From assembly GCF_025457425.1 (NCBI RefSeq), contig NZ_JAMXIA010000001.1, positions 3,286,001 to 3,350,000 of the forward strand: 64,000 nt of DNA, given 5' to 3'. The translations under genes and the position numbers were made by a program. This document shows positions 1-9,054 of the stretch, one piece after another (the stretch's first letter is position 1; each line of letters starts with the position of its first letter). The stretch is from Chryseobacterium foetidum (GTDB lineage: Bacteria > Bacteroidota > Bacteroidia > Flavobacteriales > Weeksellaceae). Below the pieces are notes generated by a model. The model had not been told where the DNA came from, ran no database searches, and saw only the letters and a list, made by a program, of their open reading frames with translations.

Positions 1-3000
1 TATTTTAATAGAGGTACAACTAATTTTCCTTTCAGTAATGGAATTATTCTGACTACTGGTCATGCTGCGAGAGCTGGAAATACTTTTCAATCTGGTCAGT
101 TGAGTAATACACTTCCTTCACAGGGAGATGCTGATCTTGCTGCAGCATTGGGTTTACCTGCAGCAGCTTTAAAAGACGCGTCTTACATTGAATTCGATTT
201 TGTTCCTACAGCGAATCAGGTTTCTTTCAGATATTTATTTGCCTCAGAAGAATACGAAGGAAATTTCCCATGTACAATTACAGATGGTTTTGCACTTTTG
301 CTAAGACCTGTTTCAGGCGGAGCTTATACAAATCTTGCGGTGTTACCAGGAGGAGCAGGTCCCGTAAGTGTGACCAATATTATACCTTCTACCTACAGTT
401 GCGGTCCTAAAAATGCACAGTATTTTGGAGGTCAGAATACTGCTAATATAGAAACAAATTTCAGTGGAAGAACTGTTCCCTTGACGGCAACTGCAACAGT
501 AATACCTGGTCAGGCTTATCATTTTAAAATGGTTTTGGCGGATTATCAGGATTCTGCCTACGATTCAGGCGTGTTTTTGGAGGCAGGATCTTTCGATATT
601 GGTGTGCAGATTTTGGGCTCAAATGGAGTTCAGTTACCGGCATCCATAAATGTTTGTGATAATGCACCGCAGACTTTCACAGCTTCTGTACAGAATCCTA
701 ATGCAACTTACCAGTGGTTTTTAAACAATGTTGCAATTCCAGGTGCTGTGAACGCAACTTTTACAGCTTCACAGCCAGGTGTTTACAAGGTTGAAGTTTT
801 ATTTCCAGGTAGTACTTGCCCAGGCACAGCTACAGTAACGATAGTTGGCGGAACTTCACCAACAACGCAGAATACAACACTCACGGCCTGCTATGCTCAG
901 GGAAATGCAGTATTTAATTTGACAAATGCAAATTCTGCTATCAGTACTACTTCTGGAGCTACGTTTTCATACTATCTAAATCAAAATGACGCTAATGCTG
1001 GAAATGCAAATACAATTCAGACTCCGACAGCATTTCCGAGCCCCGGTAATCAGACTGTTTATGTTTTAGTTAAAAATGGTTTCTGTTCAAAAGTTGCGCA
1101 GCTACAGCTGGTAAAAGCACCGGAAATAACAGCAAATATCGCACAGCCTTCTGTGCTTACCTGCACAAATTCACAGATTACATTAAATGGCTCAAATTCC
1201 GTCTATCCAACAGGTTCAACATTTGCATGGACAACTACCGGAGGTAATATCGTTTCGGGAGCAAATACTTTAAATCCTGTTATAAATGCTGCAGGAACTT
1301 ATACTTTAACGATTTCAAATACTTACCAACCAGGAAATCTTACATGTACGGCTGTTTCAAACGTAACAGTTACAGGTGACAGTGCTCCGCCATCACCTAC
1401 CTTAACAGCATCTAAAATTCAGATCTGCTCTGGTGAGTCTGTAATTCTTACTGCTGGTGGAGGAGTTACCTATACCTGGAACGCACTCCCGGGAACTGGA
1501 AATACGCAGACTGTAAGCCCTACAACAACTACTACCTATTCAGTGACTGCAGTGGGAGCGAACGGCTGTCCTTCTGCAAATCCTGCAACAATTACAATTG
1601 AAGTTTCTCAGCCAATAACTGTTCAGAATGCCTCTTTATTAAAATGTTATTCTCCGAATGGAATTGTGTATGATTTAACGGAAGCTCAGCCACAGATTAC
1701 TTCTGCCGGAAGTGCAACATTTGCATATTACCTTCTTCAGTCAGACGCAAATCAGGGAAATAACAATACCATAAATGCACCTACAAATTTCACAAGTCCG
1801 GGAAATCAGACGATTTATGTTTTGGTTAAAAACGGAGCCTGCTCATACGTGGTAACGCTTCAGTTACAGACCACAGCCGTCACTACAGTTACTATTGCCG
1901 CGCCTGCAACGATTACATGTACAACACCTCAGATCACTTTAAATGCTTCCGGTTCAACAATTCCTGCGGGCTCAACGATAGTATGGACGGCTACTGGTGG
2001 TGGAAATATTGTTTCAGGAGGAACAACTTTAAATCCTGTTGTAAACGCAGGAGGAACATATACTTTAACAGTTTCAAATACAACTCAACCAGGAAATCTT
2101 ACCTGTACATTTACTTCAAATGTTAATGTAGTGCAGGATACAGTGGCACCAAATACTCTTGTTACAGCCACTGCACCTCAGATATGTCCGGGAGAATCTG
2201 TTACACTTACAGCATCGGGCGGTTCAACTTATATTTGGACGGGTTTGACTGGAACCGGAAATACTCAGACAGTTTCACCTGCCGTTACAACTTCTTACAC
2301 TGTAACTGCAGTAGGAGCGAATGGATGCTTGTCAGCACAACCTGCGACGATAACAATAATAGTTGGTCCGCCAACGCCATTCTTAACTGCATCTAAAACT
2401 AAAATCTGTGCAGGAGAATCTGTTACGCTTACGGCAACCGGAGGAGTTACCTACAATTGGGGAACTTTACCAGGAAACGGAAGTACTCAGGTGGTGAGTC
2501 CTGCAACTACAACTACCTATCAGGTGATTGCTTTGGGAGGAAACGGATGTACTACAAATATTCCTGCCACTATTACTATTGAAGTGGTACCGGCAATTGT
2601 ATCTAATCTTCAGGACGTATTTGTCTGCGCAGGTGATAACGGAACTCTGGACGCAGGTGCCGGCCCTAACTATACTTATATCTGGAGCAATGGTGCAACA
2701 ACACAGACTATTTCTACAAATGTTCCGGGAACGTATTCGGTTACAATCAGTAATGGAACATGTTCAAAAGTTTTCACTGCACAGCTTCTTAATCCTCAGT
2801 TGCCACAGTTTACCAACATCACTTATGCTGATCATATTTTAACTGTTACGGCCACAAATCCTAATAATGCTGTTTTAGAGTATTCGATAGACAATGGTGT
2901 GACATGGCAAACCTCAAATATTTTCTACAATGTAGATAATAATATGAGTTATAATGTAAGAATCCGAAATAAGGATGCAGACTGTAGCAATTTTATCGAG

Positions 3001-3288
3001 TTCTATACTTTTGTAGTGATCAATGCTATTACACCAAACCGTGACGGTATTAATGAAGGTGTTGACTTCAGCGGTATCAGTAAGTATAATAATTTTGCAG
3101 CTTCTGTATTTGACCGTTATGGTGCTGAGATTTACAAAGCCTCAAAATCCGGACTTACATGGGATGGTACTTTAAGAGGTATGAACATCCCTACGGGAAC
3201 TTATTGGTACAAAGTACAGTGGGAAAATCCGGCAAGTAAGAAAATGGAGATGAGAAACGGATGGATCTTAGTAAAAAACAGAAACTAA
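1..3288 (+). CDS. Choice-of-anchor L domain surface protein with Ig-like repeats and T9SS type B sorting domain (5' end outside window)
   Basis: The reading frame is open from base 1, so the true start and signal peptide lie upstream; a TTG at 100 is only an internal codon. The N-terminal part matches the choice-of-anchor L domain of the next gene (shared motifs such as TTNFPF and LPGGAGPVSVTNI). It is followed by many Ig/PKD-like modules rich in Thr, Asn and Gly, with recurring cores like ICSGESVILTA and TYSVTAVGANGC. The last 80 or so residues form the gliding-motility-type C-terminal domain (ITPNRDGINEG, DRYGAEIY, PTGTYWYKVQW, GWILVKNRN), a T9SS type B export and anchoring signal. A block of about 252 residues is duplicated inside the protein. 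Role inferred: large secreted or surface adhesin-like protein. Ligand unknown. Confidence 0.9.
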   Translation, partial: YFNRGTTNFPFSNGIILTTGHAARAGNTFQSGQLSNTLPSQGDADLAAALGLPAAALKDASYIEFDFVPTANQVSFRYLFASEEYEGNFPCTITDGFALLLRPVSGGAYTNLAVLPGGAGPVSVTNIIPSTYSCGPKNAQYFGGQNTANIETNFSGRTVPLTATATVIPGQAYHFKMVLADYQDSAYDSGVFLEAGSFDIGVQILGSNGVQLPASINVCDNAPQTFTASVQNPNATYQWFLNNVAIPGAVNATFTASQPGVYKVEVLFPGSTCPGTATVTIVGGTSPTTQNTTLTACYAQGNAVFNLTNANSAISTTSGATFSYYLNQNDANAGNANTIQTPTAFPSPGNQTVYVLVKNGFCSKVAQLQLVKAPEITANIAQPSVLTCTNSQITLNGSNSVYPTGSTFAWTTTGGNIVSGANTLNPVINAAGTYTLTISNTYQPGNLTCTAVSNVTVTGDSAPPSPTLTASKIQICSGESVILTAGGGVTYTWNALPGTGNTQTVSPTTTTTYSVTAVGANGCPSANPATITIEVSQPITVQNASLLKCYSPNGIVYDLTEAQPQITSAGSATFAYYLLQSDANQGNNNTINAPTNFTSPGNQTIYVLVKNGACSYVVTLQLQTTAVTTVTIAAPATITCTTPQITLNASGSTIPAGSTIVWTATGGGNIVSGGTTLNPVVNAGGTYTLTVSNTTQPGNLTCTFTSNVNVVQDTVAPNTLVTATAPQICPGESVTLTASGGSTYIWTGLTGTGNTQTVSPAVTTSYTVTAVGANGCLSAQPATITIIVGPPTPFLTASKTKICAGESVTLTATGGVTYNWGTLPGNGSTQVVSPATTTTYQVIALGGNGCTTNIPATITIEVVPAIVSNLQDVFVCAGDNGTLDAGAGPNYTYIWSNGATTQTISTNVPGTYSVTISNGTCSKVFTAQLLNPQLPQFTNITYADHILTVTATNPNNAVLEYSIDNGVTWQTSNIFYNVDNNMSYNVRIRNKDADCSNFIEFYTFVVINAITPNRDGINEGVDFSGISKYNNFAASVFDRYGAEIYKASKSGLTWDGTLRGMNIPTGTYWYKVQWENPASKKMEMRNGWILVKNRN
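868..2376 (+). repeat. Internal tandem duplication of a ~252-residue module
   Basis: Two in-frame copies, about 868-1623 and 1624-2376. Each starts at QN(T/A)(T/S)L, runs through YVLVKNG, a T(T/A)TGGxNIVSG block and QPGNLTC, and ends with an Ig-like unit carrying ICSGES or ICPGES. A third, partial copy (Ig unit only) follows at about 2383-2590. The copies differ at many codons, so the duplication is not recent. Confidence 0.8.
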
Positions 3289-3296
3289 ATAATTAA

Positions 3297-3326
3297 TAAC
3301 CTTTCACCCGAAAGGTTATTTTTTTT
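3297..3326 (+). terminator. Rho-independent terminator after the first surface protein
   Basis: Perfect 9-bp stem TAACCTTTC / GAAAGGTTA around an ACCC loop, followed directly by a run of T. It lies 8 bases after the stop codon and separates the two paralogous surface-protein genes. Confidence 0.85.
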
Positions 3327-3369
3327 GATAAAATAGTTAAATATTAATGTGTTTTAGATAAAAAGTAAT

Positions 3370-3377
3370 TAAATTTG
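3370..3377 (+). promoter_or_regulatory. Candidate -7 box TAAATTTG
   Basis: An exact match to the Bacteroidota TAnnTTTG element. It is only 5 bases before the first ATG of the next gene (3383) but exactly 17 bases before the second in-frame ATG (3395), the same spacing seen for the M36 peptidase, EamA and UbiA genes here. I see no good -33 TTG. Confidence 0.45.
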
Positions 3378-3394
3378 TTGAAATGAAAAAATGT

Positions 3395-5752
3395 ATGAAG
3401 CGATATCTACTACTCGTATTTTTTAGTTTAATAGGTGTGAATCTTACTGCACAGAAAGTTTCACCAAGAAAACCTCCAAAAAAAGAATTTTCTGAAACTT
3501 CCAAAAAAGCAGGTGCATTCATAGATGTTAATGTACCTACATATCCGGAATCCGCGTACACACCTTTACAGTTAATAAGAGATGTTCTTATATCATCAGG
3601 ACCTGGATCTTGTTTTGTTCCAAATATCTCAAATGTTACCGTAACTCCTAATACTACAGCTACCCAAGCAGACAGAGCCTGGGGTTATTTTCACAAAGGA
3701 ACTACAAATTTTCCTTTTAAAGACGGAATTGTTTTGTCTACAGGATTTGCAAGAAGAGCAGGTAATCAGTTTGAAGATTACCTAGGTGATAATAATCAGG
3801 GAGGTAGTGATCCTGATTTAGCAACAGCGCTTGGTGTAGCAGGTACGCTCACCAATGCAGCAATTTTAGAATTTGATTTTGTTCCTACAACTTCCCAGAT
3901 TAAATTTAATTATTTATTGGCCTCGGAAGAATATAATGGAACTTTTCCCTGTAATTATGCTGATGCCTTTGCATTACTATTAAGACCTGTAGGTAGTACT
4001 GCACCTTATCAGAATATGGCAATTTTGCCTGGTGGAGCAGGTCCTGTGAGCGTAACTAATATTCGTCCAAATATACCAAACGGTTGTGGAGCTGTTAATC
4101 CTACTTATTTTGCAGGATACAATACTGCAGGTATCGAGACCAATTTTTACGGAAGAACAATTCCTCTAGAGGCTACAGCCAATGTAACCGCTGGAATTCC
4201 ATATCATTTTAAAATGGTGATTGCAGATTTTGGCCCATTTGGAGCAGATACCGGTTATGATTCTGCAGTATTCTTGGAAGGAGGCTCTTTCAATATTGGG
4301 GTAGAACTTCAGGATCCGAGTGGTGCTGTAATTCCTAATGAGATCAACGTCTGTGACTTGGTTCCAACAGTAATTAATGCTTCTGTAAACAGCCCTAATT
4401 TAACGTATCAATGGTTCTACAACGGAAATGCAATCCCAGGTGCAACTTCTACATCGATTACAGCAATTAATCCGGGAACTTATACTATTGAAGTTACGCT
4501 TCCTGGAAATCCATGTCCCGGAACGGCGTCAGTTAAAATTAATGGCGGATCTACGCCACTCGCTCAGGACGCTACATTATTACTTTGTACAACACCTGAT
4601 ATTACAACCTTTGATTTAACGAATTCGAAAGCGCTGATCAGTCCTACTGCAGGAGCTAACTTCAGGTGGTACGTAAACCAGAATGATGCATTAGCATTTA
4701 ATAATAATTTCATTCAGACTCCATTAAATTATAATGGAAATGATGGTCAGGTTCTGTATGCTGTGGTTTACGGAGCAGAATACTGCAGAAAAATGGTAGA
4801 GCTTACATTAGCTAAAGAAACAAGACCGATAGGGCAGATTACAACGCCAAAAATAAGAGTCTGTGCAGGTGAAACTGTTACGCTTACTGCATCAGGTGGT
4901 ACTTCTTACAATTGGGTAAACTTCCCTGGAAACGGCAACACTCAGTCAGCAACCATCTTCCAGACTACCACTTTCGAAGTGTATGCAGTGGGAGCATTAG
5001 GATGTCAGTCATCACTACCAGCAAAAGTGACCGTGGAAGTGGTTCCTCAGCCTACAACACCTCTTCTTGATGTTGAAATGTGTATTGGCGATACGATAGA
5101 GTTGGATGCGGGTGCAGGATCTGGATACAGTTACCTTTGGAATACAGGCGCAGAAACTCAAAAAATTACTGTTGATCAATTGGGAATTTATACCGTAACC
5201 ATCAATAATGGAATCTGTGCAAAAACTTTCGAAGTAAAAGTGATTGCGGCTGCAACTCCTTTCTTCTCACAGTTAAGCTACGAAAATAATACAATTACTG
5301 CGATAGCCACAATTCCGAATATCAACAATATTCCGAGAGCGGCAGAATATTCTTTAGACGGAATTTCGTGGCAGGATTCTAATGTATTTCCTAATCTTTT
5401 AGACAATACAAATTACACACTTTATGTAAGAACAAAAGGAACCACTTGCGTTGGTACTGTAGAATTCTTTACTCTCCATATCAATAACGTGATTACACCA
5501 AACGAGGATGGAGTAAATGATGTAATTGATCTTTCATCTTTGGGTAATTTCAAAAACTTTAAAGGTTCTATCTACGATAGATACGGAAGTGAAATGTTCA
5601 GATTCACTAAAGAAAATCCTATCTGGAACGGAACGATTGGCGGAAAAAGATTGCCTACCGGAACGTATTGGTATAAATTCAATTTTGAATACAATAAAAC
5701 CAAAACTCAGATGAACACCTCAGGTTGGATCATGCTGAAAAACAGAGAATAA
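3395..5752 (+). CDS. Choice-of-anchor L domain surface protein, T9SS type B sorting domain
   Basis: Complete paralogue of the preceding gene, about 785 residues. I prefer the ATG at 3395, giving a compact signal peptide (MKRYLLLVFFSLIGVNLTAQ), because a -7 box sits 17 bases upstream; the ATG at 3383 would add four residues. Order: signal peptide, choice-of-anchor L domain (HKGTTNFPFKDGIVLSTG, LASEEYNGTFPC, LPGGAGPVSVTNI), a few Ig-like modules (VCAGETVTLTASGG, LDAGAGSGYSYLWNTG), then the gliding-motility C-terminal domain (ITPNEDGVNDVID, DRYGSEMF, LPTGTYWYKF, GWIMLKNRE). It lacks the duplicated middle block of its neighbour. Exported by T9SS to the cell surface by inference; binding partner unknown. 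Confidence 0.9.
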   Translation: MKRYLLLVFFSLIGVNLTAQKVSPRKPPKKEFSETSKKAGAFIDVNVPTYPESAYTPLQLIRDVLISSGPGSCFVPNISNVTVTPNTTATQADRAWGYFHKGTTNFPFKDGIVLSTGFARRAGNQFEDYLGDNNQGGSDPDLATALGVAGTLTNAAILEFDFVPTTSQIKFNYLLASEEYNGTFPCNYADAFALLLRPVGSTAPYQNMAILPGGAGPVSVTNIRPNIPNGCGAVNPTYFAGYNTAGIETNFYGRTIPLEATANVTAGIPYHFKMVIADFGPFGADTGYDSAVFLEGGSFNIGVELQDPSGAVIPNEINVCDLVPTVINASVNSPNLTYQWFYNGNAIPGATSTSITAINPGTYTIEVTLPGNPCPGTASVKINGGSTPLAQDATLLLCTTPDITTFDLTNSKALISPTAGANFRWYVNQNDALAFNNNFIQTPLNYNGNDGQVLYAVVYGAEYCRKMVELTLAKETRPIGQITTPKIRVCAGETVTLTASGGTSYNWVNFPGNGNTQSATIFQTTTFEVYAVGALGCQSSLPAKVTVEVVPQPTTPLLDVEMCIGDTIELDAGAGSGYSYLWNTGAETQKITVDQLGIYTVTINNGICAKTFEVKVIAAATPFFSQLSYENNTITAIATIPNINNIPRAAEYSLDGISWQDSNVFPNLLDNTNYTLYVRTKGTTCVGTVEFFTLHINNVITPNEDGVNDVIDLSSLGNFKNFKGSIYDRYGSEMFRFTKENPIWNGTIGGKRLPTGTYWYKFNFEYNKTKTQMNTSGWIMLKNRE

Positions 5753-5771
5753 GTCTCTGATCAATCATACA

Positions 5772-5810
5772 AAAAATGCCTTCAGATTTTTCTGAAGGCA
5801 TTTTTATTTT
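5772..5810. terminator. Bidirectional terminator between convergent genes
   Basis: A 15-bp perfect stem AAAAATGCCTTCAGA / TCTGAAGGCATTTTT with a TTTT loop. Flanking A and T runs let it work on both strands, ending the plus-strand surface-protein gene and the minus-strand ksgA. Confidence 0.85.
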
Positions 5811-5820
5811 AATAAAAAAA

Positions 5821-6591
5821 TTATTGATTATCTTTCCATAGTTTGGTGAACGAAATAAAATCTGCAACACTCAGTTCTTCTGCTCTTTTATCCATAAACT
5901 CATGCGTTTTCAAAACCTCCGGAATCTCAAGAATTTTCAGGGCATTTGAAAGCTTTTTTCTTCTTTGATTAAACCCAGCTTTTACAATCTGTTTAAATAG
6001 AATTTCATTTCCTGCCAGACCTTCTTTCGGATTTCTCGTCAATTTTATTACACCGGATTTTACCTTTGGTGGAGGATTAAAAACATTCTCATGCACCGTA
6101 AACAGATAGCTCACATCATAATAAGCCTGTATCAAAACAGATAGAATTCCATAGTCTTTGGTACGCGGAACAGCTGCAGTTCTTTCTGCAACTTCTTTCT
6201 GAAACATTCCCACCATCTCGGGAATTATTTCATAATAATCAATAATCTTAAAAAGAATCTGAGAAGAAATATTATACGGGAAATTTCCTATGATTGCGAT
6301 TTCTTCCTTGTTCAGGAAAGCAAAATCCTGCTTCAGAAAGTCACCAACAAAAGTTTCCTCATTCGTTTTGTCATAGTTTTTCTTCAGATATTCTATAGAT
6401 TCCTGATCTATTTCAGCGAGATAGATATTTTGATTTTTTTCAAAAAGATATTTCGTCAAAACGCCCATTCCGGGGCCCACTTCCATGATGTTATTATAGT
6501 TTTCGAAACTTAATCCTTCAACTATATTTTTTGCGATGTTCTCGTCGGTCAGGAAATGTTGGCCGAGATGTTTTTTTGCTCTTACACTCAA
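5821..6591 (-). CDS. rsmA: 16S rRNA (adenine1518-N6/adenine1519-N6)-dimethyltransferase KsgA/RsmA
   Basis: Dimethylates two adjacent adenines in the 3' hairpin of 16S rRNA with S-adenosylmethionine, a late step of 30S assembly. The 256 residues are normal for the family. Visible: the N-terminal KKHLGQHFL signature, the SAM-binding motif EVGPGMGVLT and the NFPYNISSQILF motif with the catalytic NxPY. The start appears to be TTG (6589-6591): the frame upstream has no ATG before a stop, and MSVRAKKHLGQHFL is the expected family N-terminus. Convergent with the upstream surface-protein gene and divergent from ftsX. Confidence 0.95.
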   Translation of the reverse strand: MSVRAKKHLGQHFLTDENIAKNIVEGLSFENYNNIMEVGPGMGVLTKYLFEKNQNIYLAEIDQESIEYLKKNYDKTNEETFVGDFLKQDFAFLNKEEIAIIGNFPYNISSQILFKIIDYYEIIPEMVGMFQKEVAERTAAVPRTKDYGILSVLIQAYYDVSYLFTVHENVFNPPPKVKSGVIKLTRNPKEGLAGNEILFKQIVKAGFNQRRKKLSNALKILEIPEVLKTHEFMDKRAEELSVADFISFTKLWKDNQ

Positions 6592-6655
6592 AGTATTTAT
6601 GATTTTGTTAACAATGAAAATATGTTTTTCGGGTCAAATTTCGGTAGAATTTTTC

Positions 6656-6663
6656 TATTTTAG
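6656..6663 (+). promoter_or_regulatory. Possible -7 box of ftsX (TATTTTAG variant)
   Basis: Differs from TAnnTTTG at one position, but its distance to the ftsX ATG (18 bases) equals that of exact boxes elsewhere in the window. Weak call. Confidence 0.25.
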
Positions 6664-6681
6664 CCAAAAATTTTATTCTTA

Positions 6682-7581
6682 ATGGCAAGATCTGTAGACG
6701 AATTTAATAAAAAGAGGCTTAGGTCTAGTAATATCACCGTGGTAATCAGCATCGCATTGGTATTATTTTTAATGGGATTGATGGGATTAATACTTATTAA
6801 CGCCCAAAAATATTCTGACTATATCAAAGAACAGTTGGTAGTTAATGCTTACTACGATCAGAATTATGATGCTAAAGATTCTCTGAAAATTGCAAAATCA
6901 GAAGAAGAAGCCTTTAAAAAAATTCAGGCTTTGGCTCCTGTAAAAAAAGCAGTCTACATTACAAGAGAGAAAGCGGCTGAGGAAGCTAAAAAAAGTATGG
7001 GAATAGACAGCGATGCACTTTTTGAAGAGAATATTTTTCCATCATCAGTAGAAATCTCGTTGAAACCGGAATACGTAGATCCCTTAAAAATTGAAGAAGC
7101 CATTAAAATCATCAAAACAGTTCCCGGAGTTTCAGAAGTAAAAAACGACAGCACCTTGATGGTAGATGTTTACAATAACCTTAGCCGAATTTTAAAGTGG
7201 ATCTTAGGATTTTCGGTGTTGTTTTTAATTTTGGCAATTGTTTTAATTAACAATTCAATCAGACTTAAAATTTTCTCCAAAAGATTTATCATTAAAACCA
7301 TGCAGTTGGTGGGGGCAAAAAGACGATTTATCTTAAAGCCATTCGTTATCGAAGCTTTAATTTTAGGAGCAATTGGTTCAGTACTTGGTTTGCTTGCACT
7401 ATTCGGGGTTTGGTATTATTTTACAGACACGATCGGGCAGTCATTCACTCAGGATACAAGTCATTATTTCTCTTTGGTGCTGCTTGTCTTGGGAATTGGT
7501 ATTTTTATTACCGTTATCAGCACAATCATTGCCACCTGGAGATTCTTAAGATCAAACGTAGACGATTTATATTATTCATAA
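6682..7581 (+). CDS. ftsX: Cell division protein FtsX (permease-like)
   Basis: Membrane subunit of the FtsEX complex, which couples ATP hydrolysis to activation of peptidoglycan hydrolases at the division site. The 299 residues show the FtsX layout: a short cytoplasmic N-terminus, one membrane segment near residues 20-42, a periplasmic domain of about 125 residues, then three membrane segments near 170-193, 222-247 and 260-285. The TMQLVGAKRRFILKPF stretch is the conserved cytoplasmic FtsX motif. The partner ftsE is not in the window. The next gene follows after 4 bases, so co-transcription is likely. Confidence 0.9.
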   Translation: MARSVDEFNKKRLRSSNITVVISIALVLFLMGLMGLILINAQKYSDYIKEQLVVNAYYDQNYDAKDSLKIAKSEEEAFKKIQALAPVKKAVYITREKAAEEAKKSMGIDSDALFEENIFPSSVEISLKPEYVDPLKIEEAIKIIKTVPGVSEVKNDSTLMVDVYNNLSRILKWILGFSVLFLILAIVLINNSIRLKIFSKRFIIKTMQLVGAKRRFILKPFVIEALILGAIGSVLGLLALFGVWYYFTDTIGQSFTQDTSHYFSLVLLVLGIGIFITVISTIIATWRFLRSNVDDLYYS

Positions 7582-7585
7582 GATA

Positions 7586-7885
7586 ATGAGCAAAAAAACA
7601 ACAAAGTTTTCCGCTTCCGATTTTGGAAAAGAAAACAAGACAGCCGAAGAAAACACCTTTTATTTCGGTAAAGAAAATTACAAATGGATGCTCATCGGGC
7701 TTGCGTTCATCGTCGTTGGATTTCTTCTGATGATGGGTGCAGATGCCAACACCGTAGACGGAAAACTTGATCCTAATGCATGGAATGACGATATTTTTTC
7801 CATCCGCAGAATCAGAATTGCTCCATTATTTATTGTTATTGGTTTCGCTATAGAAGTCTATGCAATTCTTAAGAGGAAAAATTAA
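7586..7885 (+). CDS. DUF3098 family small membrane protein
   Basis: A 99-residue protein with two predicted membrane segments (about residues 34-50 and 78-94) joined by a polar loop containing DPNAWNDDIFSIRRIRIAP, a stretch typical of DUF3098. It starts 4 bases after ftsX, and the family is usually found between ftsX and uppP in Bacteroidota. Function unknown; the context suggests a role in envelope or division. Family assignment is from memory of the motif. Confidence 0.8.
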   Translation: MSKKTTKFSASDFGKENKTAEENTFYFGKENYKWMLIGLAFIVVGFLLMMGADANTVDGKLDPNAWNDDIFSIRRIRIAPLFIVIGFAIEVYAILKRKN

Positions 7886-7932
7886 TCGATCAGGTTAAAA
7901 GATAAAGAATCAACATCTTGATTCAAACAAAT

Positions 7933-7962
7933 AAAAGTCGGTTGCCCAGCAATTGACTTTTT
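7933..7962 (+). terminator. Terminator-like hairpin after the DUF3098 gene
   Basis: A 12-bp stem AAAAGTCGGTTG / CAATTGACTTTT (two G-T pairs) with a CCCAG loop, ending in a short T run. It would separate ftsX-DUF3098 from uppP. Confidence 0.6.
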
Positions 7963-7997
7963 GTATAATAAACTTTTGGCAAAAAGTCACTCAAATT

Positions 7998-8029
7998 ACA
8001 CATTACTTATTACCCATTACTCATAAAAC
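7998..8029. repeat. Degenerate ATTACTCATT-type tract before uppP
   Basis: Irregular repeats of CATTACTTATTACCCATTAC-like words running up to the uppP start codon. The same word family recurs before truB, in the rplS-scoA gap and before lepB. Confidence 0.6.
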
Positions 8030-8848
8030 ATGGATTTACTCAAAGCAATCATCATTGCCATCATCGAAGGACTTACAGAATATCTACCCATCTCATCCAC
8101 CGCACACATGGGATTTACCGCCAGTTTAATGGGTATGGAAGAGTCAGAATTTCTAAAAATGTTTCAGGTTTCCATCCAGTTTGGAGCGATTTTATCGGTT
8201 GTCGTAGCATATTGGAAAAAGTTTTTTGATCTGAAAAACCTACAGCTTTACTATAAACTTGCATTTGCAGTTATCCCTGCCTTGGTTTTAGGCTACATTT
8301 TCGACGATATGATAGAGTCTGTTCTTGGAAATCAGATTGCTATCTCAGCCGTATTGGTCTTAGGCGGAATTGTTTTGCTTTTTGCTGATCAGTGGTTCAA
8401 AAATCCGGTCATTCACGACGAAAAAGAAATTTCAATTAAAAAAGCAGTAACCATCGGCTTCTGGCAATGTTTAGCCATGATGCCGGGAACGAGTAGAAGT
8501 GCCGCTTCCATCATCGGAGGAATGACGCAGGGCTTATCCCGAAAAGCAGCAGCAGAATTTTCATTCTTTCTGGCAGTTCCTACCATGTTGGCGGTGACAG
8601 TATATTCAGTCTTTGTGAAAACATGGGGTAAAGGAACGCCAACAGCTGCAAAAGGTTACGAAATGATTTTAGAATCTCAGGATCACATCACCATTTTCAT
8701 CATCGGAAATATCGTAGCGTTCATCACTGCATTGATCGCAATCAAAGCATTCATCGGAGTTTTAAACAAATATGGTTTCAAACCCTGGGGCTGGTACCGT
8801 ATTTTCGTGGGAATTGCGTTGTTGATTTATTTTTATTGGTTCAAATAA
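8030..8848 (+). CDS. uppP: Undecaprenyl-diphosphatase UppP (BacA)
   Basis: Removes a phosphate from undecaprenyl diphosphate outside the inner membrane, recycling the lipid carrier for peptidoglycan and other surface polymers; the family gives bacitracin tolerance. 272 residues, about eight membrane segments. Both family signatures are present: EGLTEYLPISSTAHM at residues 13-27 with the conserved Glu17 and His26, and MMPGTSRSAASIIGG near residue 150 with the conserved Arg. It sits downstream of ftsX-DUF3098 and upstream of truB on the same strand. Confidence 0.95.
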   Translation: MDLLKAIIIAIIEGLTEYLPISSTAHMGFTASLMGMEESEFLKMFQVSIQFGAILSVVVAYWKKFFDLKNLQLYYKLAFAVIPALVLGYIFDDMIESVLGNQIAISAVLVLGGIVLLFADQWFKNPVIHDEKEISIKKAVTIGFWQCLAMMPGTSRSAASIIGGMTQGLSRKAAAEFSFFLAVPTMLAVTVYSVFVKTWGKGTPTAAKGYEMILESQDHITIFIIGNIVAFITALIAIKAFIGVLNKYGFKPWGWYRIFVGIALLIYFYWFK

Positions 8849-8892
8849 TATTTTTCAATTACGCTTTACCAATTTCTCATTACTCATAATAA

Positions 8893-8990
8893 TTTGGGCA
8901 GCTATTCCGCCTTCCACTTCCGCTTTTTTGCTCGTCGTACCTCCTCACAAAAAGAGCTCCGTTCAAGTCGGGCTGCGCGGGATTCACCGT
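8893..8990. repeat. GC-rich intergenic mosaic repeat, copy A
   Basis: A block clearly richer in G+C than its surroundings, starting TTGGGCAGCTATTCCGCC and containing AGTCGGGCTGCGCGGG. It has an imperfect inverted core (GCTTTTTTG ... CAAAAAGAGC). It resembles the block at 21830-21975, which also begins with TTGGGC, contains GTCGGGCTG, and is preceded by an ACTCATAA tract. Probably a dispersed non-coding repeat; no ORF with gene character. Confidence 0.6.
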
Positions 8991-9054
8991 AAAAAATATT
9001 GTAGTAATTTTGAGTATCAAAAAAAATAAGAAAACCCTTCCGATATTAACCATA

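Noticed and set aside
1917..2842. Several short plus-strand ORFs within the first surface-protein gene
   Set aside because: Frame shadows of a repetitive, Thr/Asn-rich coding sequence.
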